DNA of 64,000 bases from the NCBI RefSeq assembly GCF_015291745.1, contig NZ_CP030059.1, positions 7,157,501 to 7,221,500 of the forward strand. Direction: 5' to 3'. Shown piece after piece: positions 46,376 through 55,625 of the stretch. A program made the translations under genes and the position numbers. The first letter of the stretch is position 1. Each line of letters begins with the position of its first letter. This DNA comes from Bradyrhizobium sp. CCBAU 53351 (GTDB taxonomy: Bacteria; Pseudomonadota; Alphaproteobacteria; Rhizobiales; Xanthobacteraceae). The notes beneath the pieces were generated by a model, which saw only the letters and a list, made by a program, of their open reading frames with translations, did not search any database and had not been told where the DNA came from.

Positions 46376-47512
46376 TCACAACCCCATCTGCCGTGACGCC
46401 AGATCCTTCATGATCTCCTCGGTGCCGCCGCCGATGGCGTTGACCTTGACCTCGCGGTAGATGCGCTCGGCCTTGATGCCGCGCATGAATCCGGCGCCGC
46501 CAAAGATCTGCACGGCTTCGGAGGCGCAGAACGCCATGGTCTGCGTCGCCTGGTTCTTCATCATGCAGATTTCCGCGACCGGGCTCTCGCCCTGCTCGAG
46601 CCGCCAGGCCAGCATCTCCAGCATCGCCTGACTTGCCGCGACCTTCTGCGCCATGTCGACGATCTTGTGGCGGATGACCTGGTGCTGGGCGAGCGGCTTG
46701 CCGAAGGTCTTGCGCTCCTTGGCATAGGCGATGGCCTCGTCGAGGCAGACCCGGGCGAAGGCGGTGCAGCCCGCCGCCATGCCCATGCGCTCGCTGTTGA
46801 AATTCTGCATGATGATCTTGAAGCCCTGGCCCTCCTCCCCGATCAGGTTTTCGGCCGGCACGCGGCATTCGTCGAAATGCAAGGTCGCGGTGTCGGAGGC
46901 CCACCAGCCCATCTTCTTCAGCTTGGTGCGCGACAGGCCCGGCGTATCGCCCTCGATCAGGAGCAGGCTGACTCCGCCGGCGCCCTCGCCGCCGGTACGC
47001 ACGGCGACGGTCAGATAATCGGCGCGCATCCCCGAGGTGATGAAGGTCTTCTCGCCGCTCACGACGTAGTGATCGCCGTCGCGCCGCGCCCTCGTGCGGA
47101 GGTTTGCAACGTCAGAGCCGCCGCCCGGCTCGGTGATCGCGAGCGCGGAGATCTTCTCGCCTGCCAGCACCTGCGGCAGCACGCGCGCCTTCACCTCGGG
47201 CCGAGCCGCCCGCGCGATCGGCGGCGAACCGATGGTGTGGCTCATCAGGCTGGCGCTGACGCCGCCGGCCCCGGCACGCGCGAGCTCCTGGCTGGCCACG
47301 ATCTTCATGAACTGATCGGCGGCGATCCCGCCATATTCCTCGGGGAATCCCAGGCCCAGCAGGCCGATCTCGGCGGCCTTGCGATAGAGCCCGCGCGGGA
47401 ATTCACCGGCCTCGTCCCACTCATGGGCGAACGGCGCGATCTCCTTGTCGACGAAGCGTCGCATCACGTCGCGAAACGCGTCGTGCTCGGCGGTATAGAA
47501 CGGGCTCTTCAT
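46376..47512 (-). CDS. Acyl-CoA dehydrogenase
   Basis: A 378-residue acyl-CoA dehydrogenase, first gene of the minus-strand catabolic run. It has GLGFPEEYGG, ALAITEPGGGSDVANLRTRA, EKTFITSGMRADYLTVAVRT, LHFDECRVPAENLIGEEGQG and the C-terminal QIFGGAGFMRGIKAERIYRE with AIGGGTEEIMKDLASR. EEIM carries the usual glutamate pair near the end. With the next gene it gives two paralogous dehydrogenases side by side, suggesting two oxidation steps or a heteromer. It is divergent from the acyl-CoA ligase gene across a 235-base gap. Confidence 0.93.
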   Translation of the reverse strand: MKSPFYTAEHDAFRDVMRRFVDKEIAPFAHEWDEAGEFPRGLYRKAAEIGLLGLGFPEEYGGIAADQFMKIVASQELARAGAGGVSASLMSHTIGSPPIARAARPEVKARVLPQVLAGEKISALAITEPGGGSDVANLRTRARRDGDHYVVSGEKTFITSGMRADYLTVAVRTGGEGAGGVSLLLIEGDTPGLSRTKLKKMGWWASDTATLHFDECRVPAENLIGEEGQGFKIIMQNFNSERMGMAAGCTAFARVCLDEAIAYAKERKTFGKPLAQHQVIRHKIVDMAQKVAASQAMLEMLAWRLEQGESPVAEICMMKNQATQTMAFCASEAVQIFGGAGFMRGIKAERIYREVKVNAIGGGTEEIMKDLASRQMGL

Positions 47513-47747
47513 CGCACTCTTGCCCCATAGGCGGATTCGTCTCAGCTACCATCGCTGGAACATGGCCGGTCCACTTGCGCGCAGTGGCTGACAGGAGCCG
47601 GCGCTTCGGGAAAGGCCGCAAGCCAGCAACTCAACGCAAGACGATTTTCCCCGCTCGCAGGCCAACTCTGGCGCAAAAAAACGTTGCTGCACAGACTCCG
47701 GCTGGCCCCAGGGCCACGCCGGGCATGGTGCGCCGAGGGAGGTATTC

Positions 47748-49298
47748 TTGGCCGTTCGCTACTACGACTGGATCGTCCATCATGGCCGCCGCACGCCTGA
47801 CAAGGTCGCGGTCATCGACCTCGCGAGCGAGCGCCGTTTCACCTATTCGCAGCTCGATGCCCGCGTCTCGCGCCTCGCCTCGTTCCTGCGCCACACGCTC
47901 AACATCTCGCGCGGTGACCGTGTCGCGGTGCTGGCGCTGAACACCACCGATACGCTGGAGGTGCAATTCGCCTGCGGGCGCCTGGGCGCCATCTTCGTGC
48001 CTTTGAATACCCGCCTCACCGTCCCCGAGCTTCAATTCATCACCAGCGATTGCGCGCCGAAGGTGATGATCCACGACACCGATCTTGCCGAGACTGCGCT
48101 TGCCGTCGCAACGCGTTGCGGTGTCACGACGAGCCTGCTGCTCGGCCCCGGCGGGTCCTATGAGGCCGGCATCGCCGCCGCGAAGCCGCTCGACCGCGCC
48201 GAAGAGGTCACGCTCGATGATGTCTCGACCATCATGTACACATCGGGCACGACGGGCCATCCGAAGGGCGCGACCATCACCCATGGCATGACCTTCTGGA
48301 ATTGCGTCAATCTCGGCGGCCCCGCCTGCATCGGGCCGGCCTCGGTGCTGCTCACCGTGCTGCCCCTGTTCCACACCGGCGGTCTCAATTGCTACACCAA
48401 TCCCGTGCTGCATGCCGGCGGTACCGTGATGATCATGCGCGCCTTCGATCCCGGCGCCGCGCTCGGCCTGATCAACGATCCCGCGCAGGGCATCAACGTG
48501 TTCTTCGGCGTGCCCGCGATCTACCAGTTCATGGCGCAGCATCCGGCCTTCGCGACCACCGATCTCAGCCGGCTGATCGTCGGCGGTGTCGGCGGCGCAC
48601 CGATGCCGGTGCCGCTGCTCAAGGTGTGGGAAGCGCGCGGCGTCGCCCTGCAGCAGGGCTACGGCATGACTGAGACCTCGCCGGCCGTGCTGGTGCTCGA
48701 TCGCGAGGATGCGGCGCGCAAGGCCGGCTCCGCCGGGAAACCGGTGCTGCATACCGAAGTGCGCATCGTGCGCCCCGACGGCAGCGATGCCGATGTGGGC
48801 GAACTCGGCGAACTCTGGGTCAAGGGACCCAACATCACGCCGGGCTACTGGAACAGGCCGGAGGCGAACAAGACCTCCTTCACCGACGGCTGGCTGCACA
48901 CCGGCGACGCAACGCGCGTGGATGAAGAGGGCTTCTACTACATCGTCGACCGCTGGAAGGACATGTACATCTCCGGCGGCGAGAACGTCTATCCGGCCGA
49001 GGTCGAGAACGTCCTGCATCAGCTCGAGGCGATCGCGGAAGCCGCCGTGATCGGCATCCCCGATCCGCAATGGGGCGAGGTGGGCCTTGCCATCGTCGCG
49101 GTCAAGCCAGGGCAGAAGCTGACCGAGGCCGATGTCTTCACGCACTGCATGGCCAATCTGGCGCGCTTCAAATGCCCGCGCCAGATCCGCTTCGTCGACG
49201 CGCTGCCGCGCAACGCCACCGGCAAGATTCACAAGCCGACCTTGCGCAAGGCGTTCTCGGTGGCCTCCGAGGTCGACAAGAAGGTCGCCAACGCCTGA
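47748..49298 (+). CDS. AMP-dependent acyl-CoA synthetase
   Basis: A 516-residue adenylate-forming ligase with MYTSGTTGHPKGATITHG (P-loop), QQGYGMTETSPAVLVLD (A5), WLHTGDATRVDEEGFYYIVD (A7), RWKDMYISGGENVYPAEVEN (hinge) and LPRNATGKIHKPTLRK (catalytic lysine). The start is the TTG at 47748, with GAGGGAGG at 47735-47742 five bases before it. It is divergent from the acyl-CoA dehydrogenase run and probably supplies its CoA ester. The acid is unknown; the family includes medium-chain and branched acid ligases. Confidence 0.93.
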   Translation: MAVRYYDWIVHHGRRTPDKVAVIDLASERRFTYSQLDARVSRLASFLRHTLNISRGDRVAVLALNTTDTLEVQFACGRLGAIFVPLNTRLTVPELQFITSDCAPKVMIHDTDLAETALAVATRCGVTTSLLLGPGGSYEAGIAAAKPLDRAEEVTLDDVSTIMYTSGTTGHPKGATITHGMTFWNCVNLGGPACIGPASVLLTVLPLFHTGGLNCYTNPVLHAGGTVMIMRAFDPGAALGLINDPAQGINVFFGVPAIYQFMAQHPAFATTDLSRLIVGGVGGAPMPVPLLKVWEARGVALQQGYGMTETSPAVLVLDREDAARKAGSAGKPVLHTEVRIVRPDGSDADVGELGELWVKGPNITPGYWNRPEANKTSFTDGWLHTGDATRVDEEGFYYIVDRWKDMYISGGENVYPAEVENVLHQLEAIAEAAVIGIPDPQWGEVGLAIVAVKPGQKLTEADVFTHCMANLARFKCPRQIRFVDALPRNATGKIHKPTLRKAFSVASEVDKKVANA

Positions 49299-49302
49299 CC
49301 AG

Positions 49303-49330
49303 AGCGCCCCTCGCGGGCGCTTTTCTTTTT
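49303..49330 (+). terminator. Rho-independent terminator after the acyl-CoA synthetase gene
   Basis: AGCGCCC (49303-49309) and GGGCGCT (49315-49321) form a seven-base-pair stem with a CTCGC loop, followed by a T-rich run (49321-49330). It lies 40 bases before the next gene, so the binding protein would need its own promoter or read-through. Confidence 0.75.
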
Positions 49331-49369
49331 GAAGTGCCTGCCAACCCACAAGAAACCCAAGGAATTTCC

Positions 49370-50593
49370 ATGAAGAACAAGAAACTCTCCCTGCTCGCGG
49401 CGGCGGCAGCCCTGACATTGCTCTCGGCCCAGAGCGTCCAGGCGCAGAAGAAATACGATACCGGCGCCAGCGACACCGAGATCAAGATCGGGAATGTCGA
49501 GGCCTATTCCGGCCCCGCTTCCGCCTACGGCGTCATCGGCAAGACCGAGGAAGCCTATTTCAAGATGATCAACGATCAGGGCGGCATCAACGGCCGCAAG
49601 ATCAGCTGGATCTCCTACGATGACGGCTATTCGCCGCCCAAGACCGTGGAGCAGGTCCGCAAGCTGATCGAGAGCGACGAAGTGTTCCTGGTGTTCAACG
49701 CGCTGGGCACGCCGACGCAGACCGCCGTGCAGAAATATCACAATGCCAAGAAGGTACCGCAGCTCTTCCTCGCTACCGGCGCCAGCAAGTGGAACGACCC
49801 GAAGAACTTTCCCTGGACCATGGGCTTCCAGCCCAGCTATCGGGTCGAAGCCCAGATCTTCGCCAAGTACATCCTGAAGGAGAAGCCGGACGCGAAGGTC
49901 GCGATCTTCTATGCCAACGACGACTTCGGCAAGGACTACCTCGCCGGCATCAAGGACGTGTTCGGCGACAAGGCATCGAAGCTGATCGTGGCCGAAGAAA
50001 GCTACGAGACGTCGGAGCCGTCGATCGACGCCCATATCGTCAAGCTCAAGGGCACCGGCGCCGATGTCTTCGTCAACATCGCCACCCCGAAATTCGCGGC
50101 TCAGGCGATCAAGAAGATCGCCGAGCTCGAGTGGAAGCCGATGCATCTGATGACCGACGTCTCGGTCTCGATTGGTGCGGTGATGAAGCCCGCCGGCCTC
50201 GAGGCCTCCGAGGGTGTGCTGTCCGCCGGCTACCTGAAGGACGCGTCGGATCCGCAGTGGAAGGACGATGAGGGCATGAAGAAGTTCATGGCCTTCATCG
50301 ACAAGTACATGCCGGGCGCGAACATTTCGGATGCGAACCTCGTCTACGGCTATGCAGCGGCCCAGACCATGGTTCAGGTGCTGAAGCAGGCAGGCGACAA
50401 TCTCACGCGCGAGAACGTGATGAAGCAGGCTGCGAGCCTGAAAGATTTCACGCCCGATACGCTGATCCCGGGGATCAAGATCAACACCTCGGCCAACGAT
50501 TTCGCACCGATCGAGCAGCTCAAGATGTGGCGCTTCAAGAAGGGCCAGTGGGAGCTGTTCGGCGACATCATCAGCGCCGAAACCGGCGGCTGA
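49370..50593 (+). CDS. Branched-chain amino acid-type ABC substrate-binding protein
   Basis: From the ATG at 49370, with AAGGA seven bases before it, the product is 407 residues. A signal peptide (LSLLAAAAALTLLSAQSVQA) precedes the Peripla_BP_6 domain: IKIGNVEAYSGPASAYGVIG, MINDQGGINGRKISWISYDD, YSPPKTVEQVRKLIESDEV, VAIFYANDDFGKDYLAGIKD. This branch often binds aromatic or carboxylic acids in Bradyrhizobium relatives rather than amino acids. No permease is adjacent. Its position beside a CoA ligase suggests it imports the acid that the ligase activates; inference. A strong terminator follows. Confidence 0.93.
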   Translation: MKNKKLSLLAAAAALTLLSAQSVQAQKKYDTGASDTEIKIGNVEAYSGPASAYGVIGKTEEAYFKMINDQGGINGRKISWISYDDGYSPPKTVEQVRKLIESDEVFLVFNALGTPTQTAVQKYHNAKKVPQLFLATGASKWNDPKNFPWTMGFQPSYRVEAQIFAKYILKEKPDAKVAIFYANDDFGKDYLAGIKDVFGDKASKLIVAEESYETSEPSIDAHIVKLKGTGADVFVNIATPKFAAQAIKKIAELEWKPMHLMTDVSVSIGAVMKPAGLEASEGVLSAGYLKDASDPQWKDDEGMKKFMAFIDKYMPGANISDANLVYGYAAAQTMVQVLKQAGDNLTRENVMKQAASLKDFTPDTLIPGIKINTSANDFAPIEQLKMWRFKKGQWELFGDIISAETGG

Positions 50594-50620
50594 GGCGGCC
50601 CTGCCGCACCGCAAGACACC

Positions 50621-50650
50621 GAATGGCGGCTGCGAGGCCGCCATTCTTCT
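50621..50650. terminator. Strong hairpin terminator between convergent genes
   Basis: GAATGGCGGC (50621-50630) and GCCGCCATTC (50637-50646) form a perfect ten-base-pair stem with a TGCGAG loop, followed by TTCTT. It sits between the binding-protein stop (50593) and the converging glycosyltransferase stop (50673) and could serve both directions. Confidence 0.75.
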
Positions 50651-50672
50651 TGCCGGCGAACCGACAAATCCT

Positions 50673-52183
50673 TCATCCCGTCGCGATGGCCGCAGGAAAG
50701 GGATTTGCACCGCCCGGCTCGCGCTTCCGTTCCAGGTCGATCGACACCACGGCCAGACCGAGATGGCGCGCATCGCCGCTACCACTGAATGGCGGGCATA
50801 TCCATGCAAGGATCGCCGTGCCGGATGACGGCAGATCGAGCTCCAGCGTGTAGCTGTCACGACCGATCACGATCGCGGCCGGATCGACGCGCGCGCCATG
50901 AGATAGAAATACGCGCCGATCCTCCCCAGCGAGGCACGGAGAGCGGCACTTCTAATGCAGACCGTGTTGCGGCCGGGACGTCCGTTGATGCGAACGGCAG
51001 CCTGCGGCTCGCTCCAACGGAAGGTGTGACCAGCCGACACCTCCACCTCGTGGAATCCCACTTGTGCAATGACATGTTCGCCAAGCGGGCCGGCAGTGGG
51101 AATGGGAACCTGTTTGAGGCGATGAATGCAGTCGAGCCTCTGAAGCCGGATCAGCGAGGCGATGTACCGCCTCAGCCATCGCTCGATCGCGTTGCTCGCC
51201 CCGACGATCGTCAAGAGGGACAGCACGGCGCGCGCTCCTGATGCCGCCAGCCGCGCGGAGACGCGCGCGGGAAGATCGCCGAGCAGCGCCGGCGCCACCC
51301 AGCGACGGAAGGCGCGCAGCTTCTCGTCGGGCCGCTTCCAGCCTCGGCCCGCAAGGCTGTAACGCAAGAGCGCGTTCAATGCGTGGCGAGCGAGCGAAGC
51401 ATCGCTTTTGTCCCGCTCGCTCCACTCGACCGGCACGTCGAGCAGCTCGCTGCCGGGATCGCGGCGCGCCTCGCCGAGATAGCGGATCTCGCCCTGCACG
51501 AAATCGAGCGTGAACGTCTTCAGCTCGCCGATCTCGCCGATGTAATAATGATGGAAGCGCGCCTCTTCCAGATAACCAATGGCATAGCCTCGCGCGTGAT
51601 ACGCCGCAGCCAGCACCCATTCGGCGAAGTGGCCGAGCTCCTCGCGCAGGCCGCCGCATTCCCAGTAGACGTCACGCCGCGTCACGAAGCACTGATCGAG
51701 CACTTTGCGCCAGGGATGCTGCTTCATGCCGAACTCGATGTCGGCCTGGTACATGGCGGCCTCTGCCACCGACAACCGGTTGTGGCAGATCGGGACCGAA
51801 TGGCAGGAAAAGCCGGCCCAGTCGGGATGCGCCTCGATGGCGCGGATGCACAGCTCGATCACGTTGGGCTCTGGCCAGCAGTGCGATTCGGTGAAGAACA
51901 GATAGCGGCCGCGGGCTTTGGTGGCGCCGAATGCGCACAGCCCGATGTCATGTTCGGACTCGGTGAACTCGATACGGGCCTTGTCGGCGGCCAGCGCCTC
52001 CAACTCCTCTCGCGTCTTGAAATCCGGCGGCACGACCAGAATGATTTCGTAGAGCGATTTGTCCGCGGTCTGCGAGGTCCAGCCGAGCCAGGACTGCTCC
52101 CATTGCCCGCGGTGATATTCGAGCGGGATGATGATGGAGAACAGCGGAGTTCCGCCGTCGTTTCGCGCGGGCGCGTCCTGCAT
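50673..52183 (-). pseudogene. Family 2-like glycosyltransferase, frameshifted near its C-terminus
   Basis: The intact frame from 52183 to 50867 gives 438 residues. A GT2-type domain (PLFSIIIPLEYHRGQWEQSW, RYLFFTESHCWPEPN) replaces the usual DxD with ESH. Its tail (IGAYFYLMARASIRPRS) does not look like a protein end. Another frame, continuing to 50673, reads RRVFLSHGARVDPAAIVIG and later DARHLGLAVVSIDLERK, a plausible completion. One extra C in the CCCC run at 50924-50927 (a G on the coding strand) would join them into 503 residues. Either the gene is broken, or the run was mis-sequenced. The role is probably in surface polysaccharide synthesis. Confidence 0.7.
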
Positions 52184-52235
52184 GGCAGATCCTTATAGAC
52201 ACATGCGAAGCCGCAGCAGGACTATTTCTCGCGGA

Positions 52236-53006
52236 CTATAGCGTCAAAAACAGCGCAAAGGATTCATCAACCGTGCGGCGCAGATGCTTTCGATACAGGG
52301 CATGGTTGGCATCATCGGGCGCAACCCGCCCCAGGGACGGCTGGGGGATGTTCCTGAGGGGCACGTAGGCGATCGGCGCCGCGATCGGTGTGAGCTGCGA
52401 ACCCGGGCCTGCACGCAGCGTCGAGATGATGCCGTACATCTCGCCGGCGACCGTCGGCCGCGACACCGTGATCACGCGATGCTGGCCGTGCTTGATGATG
52501 ACGAGGTAGATGAAGCCGGACTGATGGGGAACGGCGACCTCACCGGTATGCTCGTAAGCGGCATCGGTCCGATCGCCCTCGCGGAAGACCAGTGACGAGA
52601 CCTTCGGCTCCCAGACAATCTCGGTGCGGTAGGCGAAAATCGCATCCTTGTCACCGAAGGACGGCCGCAACGTGATGTAGACGTCCTCGAGCCAGGTCAC
52701 GGCGCGATGCGCGTAGGAGCCGAGACTGTCGGGAGCGACATCGCTGGCGGGCTGAGGCGCCAGCACGACGGGATTTTTGCGCAAGGAGACGCCCAGCGCC
52801 TGCTCCAGCCGGACCGTCGTCGCCAGCGTGAACGGCCGCCGCCCGCCGAGCACCTTCTCCAGCGTCGACAGGCTGAGCTTGGCCTGCTCGGCCAGCGTCT
52901 GCCGGGAGATCCGGCGCCTGGCGAGCTCCTCGCGAATGGTCTCGGCGATCTCGCGGCTCTGCTCGTCCGAAAGCTGCCTGTCGGTCAGTTTGTCCTGCAT
53001 CTGCAT
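52236..53006 (-). CDS. XRE-type helix-turn-helix regulator with a C-terminal sensor-like domain
   Basis: From the ATG at 53006 (an alternative ATG is at 53000) the product is about 256 residues. Residues 15-75 hold an XRE helix-turn-helix: ETIREELARRRISRQTLAEQ, KLSLSTLEKVLGGRRPF. The remaining 180 residues form an unrecognised domain (AVTWLEDVYITLRPSFGDKD, SGFIYLVIIKHGQHRVITV, GEMYGIISTLRAGPGSQL), perhaps a ligand sensor. The frame is open to 53114, but that part is arginine- and proline-rich and unlikely. It is divergent from the VIT/vWA gene across 187 bases, so it is the likely regulator of the sortase pair. Confidence 0.85.
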   Translation of the reverse strand: MQMQDKLTDRQLSDEQSREIAETIREELARRRISRQTLAEQAKLSLSTLEKVLGGRRPFTLATTVRLEQALGVSLRKNPVVLAPQPASDVAPDSLGSYAHRAVTWLEDVYITLRPSFGDKDAIFAYRTEIVWEPKVSSLVFREGDRTDAAYEHTGEVAVPHQSGFIYLVIIKHGQHRVITVSRPTVAGEMYGIISTLRAGPGSQLTPIAAPIAYVPLRNIPQPSLGRVAPDDANHALYRKHLRRTVDESFALFLTL

Positions 53007-53193
53007 CGTGGGCCCCGCTTCCAGCACGGCCATTCTAGCAGGCCGGACAAACCAGCACAAAACCGCACATGGCCCCCTCGGGCACGGCGCACCCGGCCGG
53101 GCGTGGCGGAACATTGCCGATCATTCTGCTCGCGACATCGGCCCCTCCCGGCGAATGCTCGGAGCCAGCAAACGTCCTTTCGGGAGCAGGTCA

Positions 53194-55455
53194 ATGGACA
53201 CCTACGACGCAGCCGACAACGAAGAGCACCCCCTGTTGAAGGGGCTGATCAAGCTCGGATTGTTTCTTCTCGCGCAGGGCATCGCGGTGATGCTGATGGC
53301 GTTCGTAGCGCTGCTCGTCAGCTTCGGGACGAGCTGGTCGGCAACGACCGAGCAGGCCAGCCTGCTCCAGCCCGGCGAGGCCAAGTCCGGAAGCCTGCTC
53401 CTGAAGGACGACGGCGCTTACACCGAGGCGATCCGCCTCGGCATCGACGTCGACATCACCGTTTCCGGCCCGACCTTGCGCGCCCGGATCACTCAGGTTT
53501 TCCGTAACCCGACCCAGGATTGGGTCGAGGCAACCTATGTCTACCCGCTCGCGACCGGCGGCGCCGTCGATACGCTGAAGATGGTGGTCGGCGATCGCGT
53601 CATCGTGGGAGACATCAAGGAGCGGCAGCAGGCACGCGTGATCTACGAAGAGGCGCGCCGCGCCGGTCAGAGGGCCGCGCTCACCGAGCAGGAACGGCCG
53701 AACATCTTCACTAATTCGGTTGCCAATATCGGCCCCGGCGAAACCGTGCTGGTGCAGATCGAATATCAGGAGCCTGTCCATCAATCCGGCAACGAATATT
53801 CGCTCCGCCTGCCGCTGGTGGTCGGACCCCGCTACAATCCGGCGCCGATCGTCCAGAGCGTCGACTTCCGCAAGGACGGGTCGGGTTGGGGCGCGGCGAC
53901 GTCGGACCCGGTCGCAGACCGTGACCGCATCTCGCCGCCTGTGCTGGACCCCGCCAAGTCTGCGCCGGTCAATCCGACCGGCATCACGGTGCGCCTGAAG
54001 GCCGGCTTTGCGCTTGGCGAGGTCGCGAGCCACCACCATAAGGTCACGATCGAGAGCCCGGACAGCACGACGCGCGTCGTCACGCTCGCCGACGGCGTCG
54101 TCCCAGCCGACCGCGACTTCGAGCTGACCTGGAAGCCTGCCGCCGAGAAGGCGCCGTCGGTCGGCTTGTTCCGCGAACATATCAGCGATGCCGATTATTT
54201 GCTTGCCTTCGTCACCCCGCCGCGCGCCGAGCAGACAGCGCAAAAGCCGCTGCCGCGTGAGGTCGTGTTCGTGATCGACAATTCGGGGTCGATGGGCGGC
54301 ACGTCGATCGTCCAGGCCAAGGCGAGCCTCACTTACGCGCTCTCCCGCCTCCAGCCGGCCGACCGCTTCAACGTCATTCGCTTCGACGACACCATGGACA
54401 TGCTGTTTCCCGCGTCCGTGCCGGCGGATGCTGCGCATGTCGGCGAGGCGACCTCGTTCGTGAGCGCTTTGCAGGCGCGCGGCGGCACCGAGATGGTGCC
54501 GGCGATGCGCGCCGCGCTGGCCGACAAGCTCGGCGACACCGGCATGGTCCGGCAGGTCGTATTCCTGACCGACGGCGCAATCGGCAACGAGCAGCAATTG
54601 TTCGAAACGATCACGGCGATGCGCGGCCGCTCGCGGGTCTTCATGGTCGGCATCGGGTCGGCGCCCAACACCTATCTGATGACCCGCGCCGCCGAGCTCG
54701 GCCGTGGGGCCTTCACCCATATCGGTTCGGTCGAGCAGGTCGAGGAGCGCATGCGCGGCTTGTTCGCCAAGCTGGAAAACCCGGCCGTGACCGGCCTCAC
54801 CGCAAAATTCTCCGAGGCCACGGCCGACGTTACCCCGGCGATCATCCCCGACGTCTATCGCGACGAGCCGCTGGTGCTGGCGGCTAGGCTCGACAAGCTC
54901 GCAGGCTCGCTCGAGATCAGGGGACGCGTCGGCGACCGTCCGTGGTCGGTGACGCTGCCGCTGCAAAATGCCGCCGAAGGCAAGGGCCTGTCGAAACTCT
55001 GGGCCAAGCGCAAGATCGGTGACGCCGAAGTGGCACGCGCCATGCGGGAGCTCGCGCCTGAGGCGGCCGACAAGGCGATCCTGACGCTGGCGCTCGACCA
55101 TCAGATCGTCACGCGCCTGACCAGCCTTGTCGCCGTCGACAAGACGCCGAGCCGCCCCGAAGGCGCGCCGCTCAAGCTCAGCGAATTGCCGATCAACCTG
55201 CCGGCCGGTTGGGATTTCGAGAAGGTGTTTGGCGAACGGCCGCAGATCCCGCCGCTGCTGCGTGAACGCCACGCCGATGCGAGCACATCACCGTCGACGC
55301 GGCGCGCGACGCCTGCAGCGCCCGACGCGATCCGTCTGCCCAAGACGGCAACCTCGGCCGAGCTGAAGATGATCGGAGGCTTCGTCCTGATCGTGCTCGC
55401 CTTGTTGCTGTTCGTGTTCAACCGGCGTCGGCTCTTGCTCACCAACGCCGCTTGA
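53194..55455 (+). CDS. VIT and von Willebrand factor A protein with C-terminal sortase signal
   Basis: The product is 753 residues from the ATG at 53194 (GGGAGCAGG site before it). A non-cleaved or late signal segment (LFLLAQGIAVMLMAFVALL) leads to a VIT domain (residues about 70-200: ARITQVFRNPTQDWVEATYV, YEEARRAGQRAALTEQERP, NSVANIGPGETVLVQIEYQE). A vWA domain follows with the metal site VFVIDNSGSMGG and LTDGAIGNEQQLF. Near the end is LPKTA (residues 715-719), then a transmembrane helix (MIGGFVLIVLALLLFVF) and the basic tail NRRR, a sorting signal. This is the partner type of class GN sortases, and such a gene follows. The function is unknown; perhaps a surface or periplasmic adhesion or assembly protein. 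Confidence 0.92.
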   Translation: MDTYDAADNEEHPLLKGLIKLGLFLLAQGIAVMLMAFVALLVSFGTSWSATTEQASLLQPGEAKSGSLLLKDDGAYTEAIRLGIDVDITVSGPTLRARITQVFRNPTQDWVEATYVYPLATGGAVDTLKMVVGDRVIVGDIKERQQARVIYEEARRAGQRAALTEQERPNIFTNSVANIGPGETVLVQIEYQEPVHQSGNEYSLRLPLVVGPRYNPAPIVQSVDFRKDGSGWGAATSDPVADRDRISPPVLDPAKSAPVNPTGITVRLKAGFALGEVASHHHKVTIESPDSTTRVVTLADGVVPADRDFELTWKPAAEKAPSVGLFREHISDADYLLAFVTPPRAEQTAQKPLPREVVFVIDNSGSMGGTSIVQAKASLTYALSRLQPADRFNVIRFDDTMDMLFPASVPADAAHVGEATSFVSALQARGGTEMVPAMRAALADKLGDTGMVRQVVFLTDGAIGNEQQLFETITAMRGRSRVFMVGIGSAPNTYLMTRAAELGRGAFTHIGSVEQVEERMRGLFAKLENPAVTGLTAKFSEATADVTPAIIPDVYRDEPLVLAARLDKLAGSLEIRGRVGDRPWSVTLPLQNAAEGKGLSKLWAKRKIGDAEVARAMRELAPEAADKAILTLALDHQIVTRLTSLVAVDKTPSRPEGAPLKLSELPINLPAGWDFEKVFGERPQIPPLLRERHADASTSPSTRRATPAAPDAIRLPKTATSAELKMIGGFVLIVLALLLFVFNRRRLLLTNAA

Positions 55456-55535
55456 GAGAGGAGCACCCCGACTCCTCTGTTAGCGCGCGCGGTCGCCCGT
55501 CCCGTACCCAACGGCCCCGCGCGCCTTTTTCTCAA

Positions 55536-55612
55536 CGTCATTGCGAGCAGCGAAGCGACGAAGCAATCCAGGCTGCCGCTCAGGGGACAGCTTCGCGTCG
55601 CTCGCAATGACG
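55536..55612. repeat. Interspersed CGTCATTGCGAGC palindrome
   Basis: CGTCATTGCGAGC (55536-55548) and GCTCGCAATGACG (55600-55612) are exact 13-base complements around a GAAGCAATCCAGGCTG centre. This is a widespread proteobacterial intergenic repeat. It lies between the VIT/vWA gene and its sortase, ending 13 bases before the sortase start. Confidence 0.85.
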
Positions 55613-55625
55613 GAAGGGAAACACA

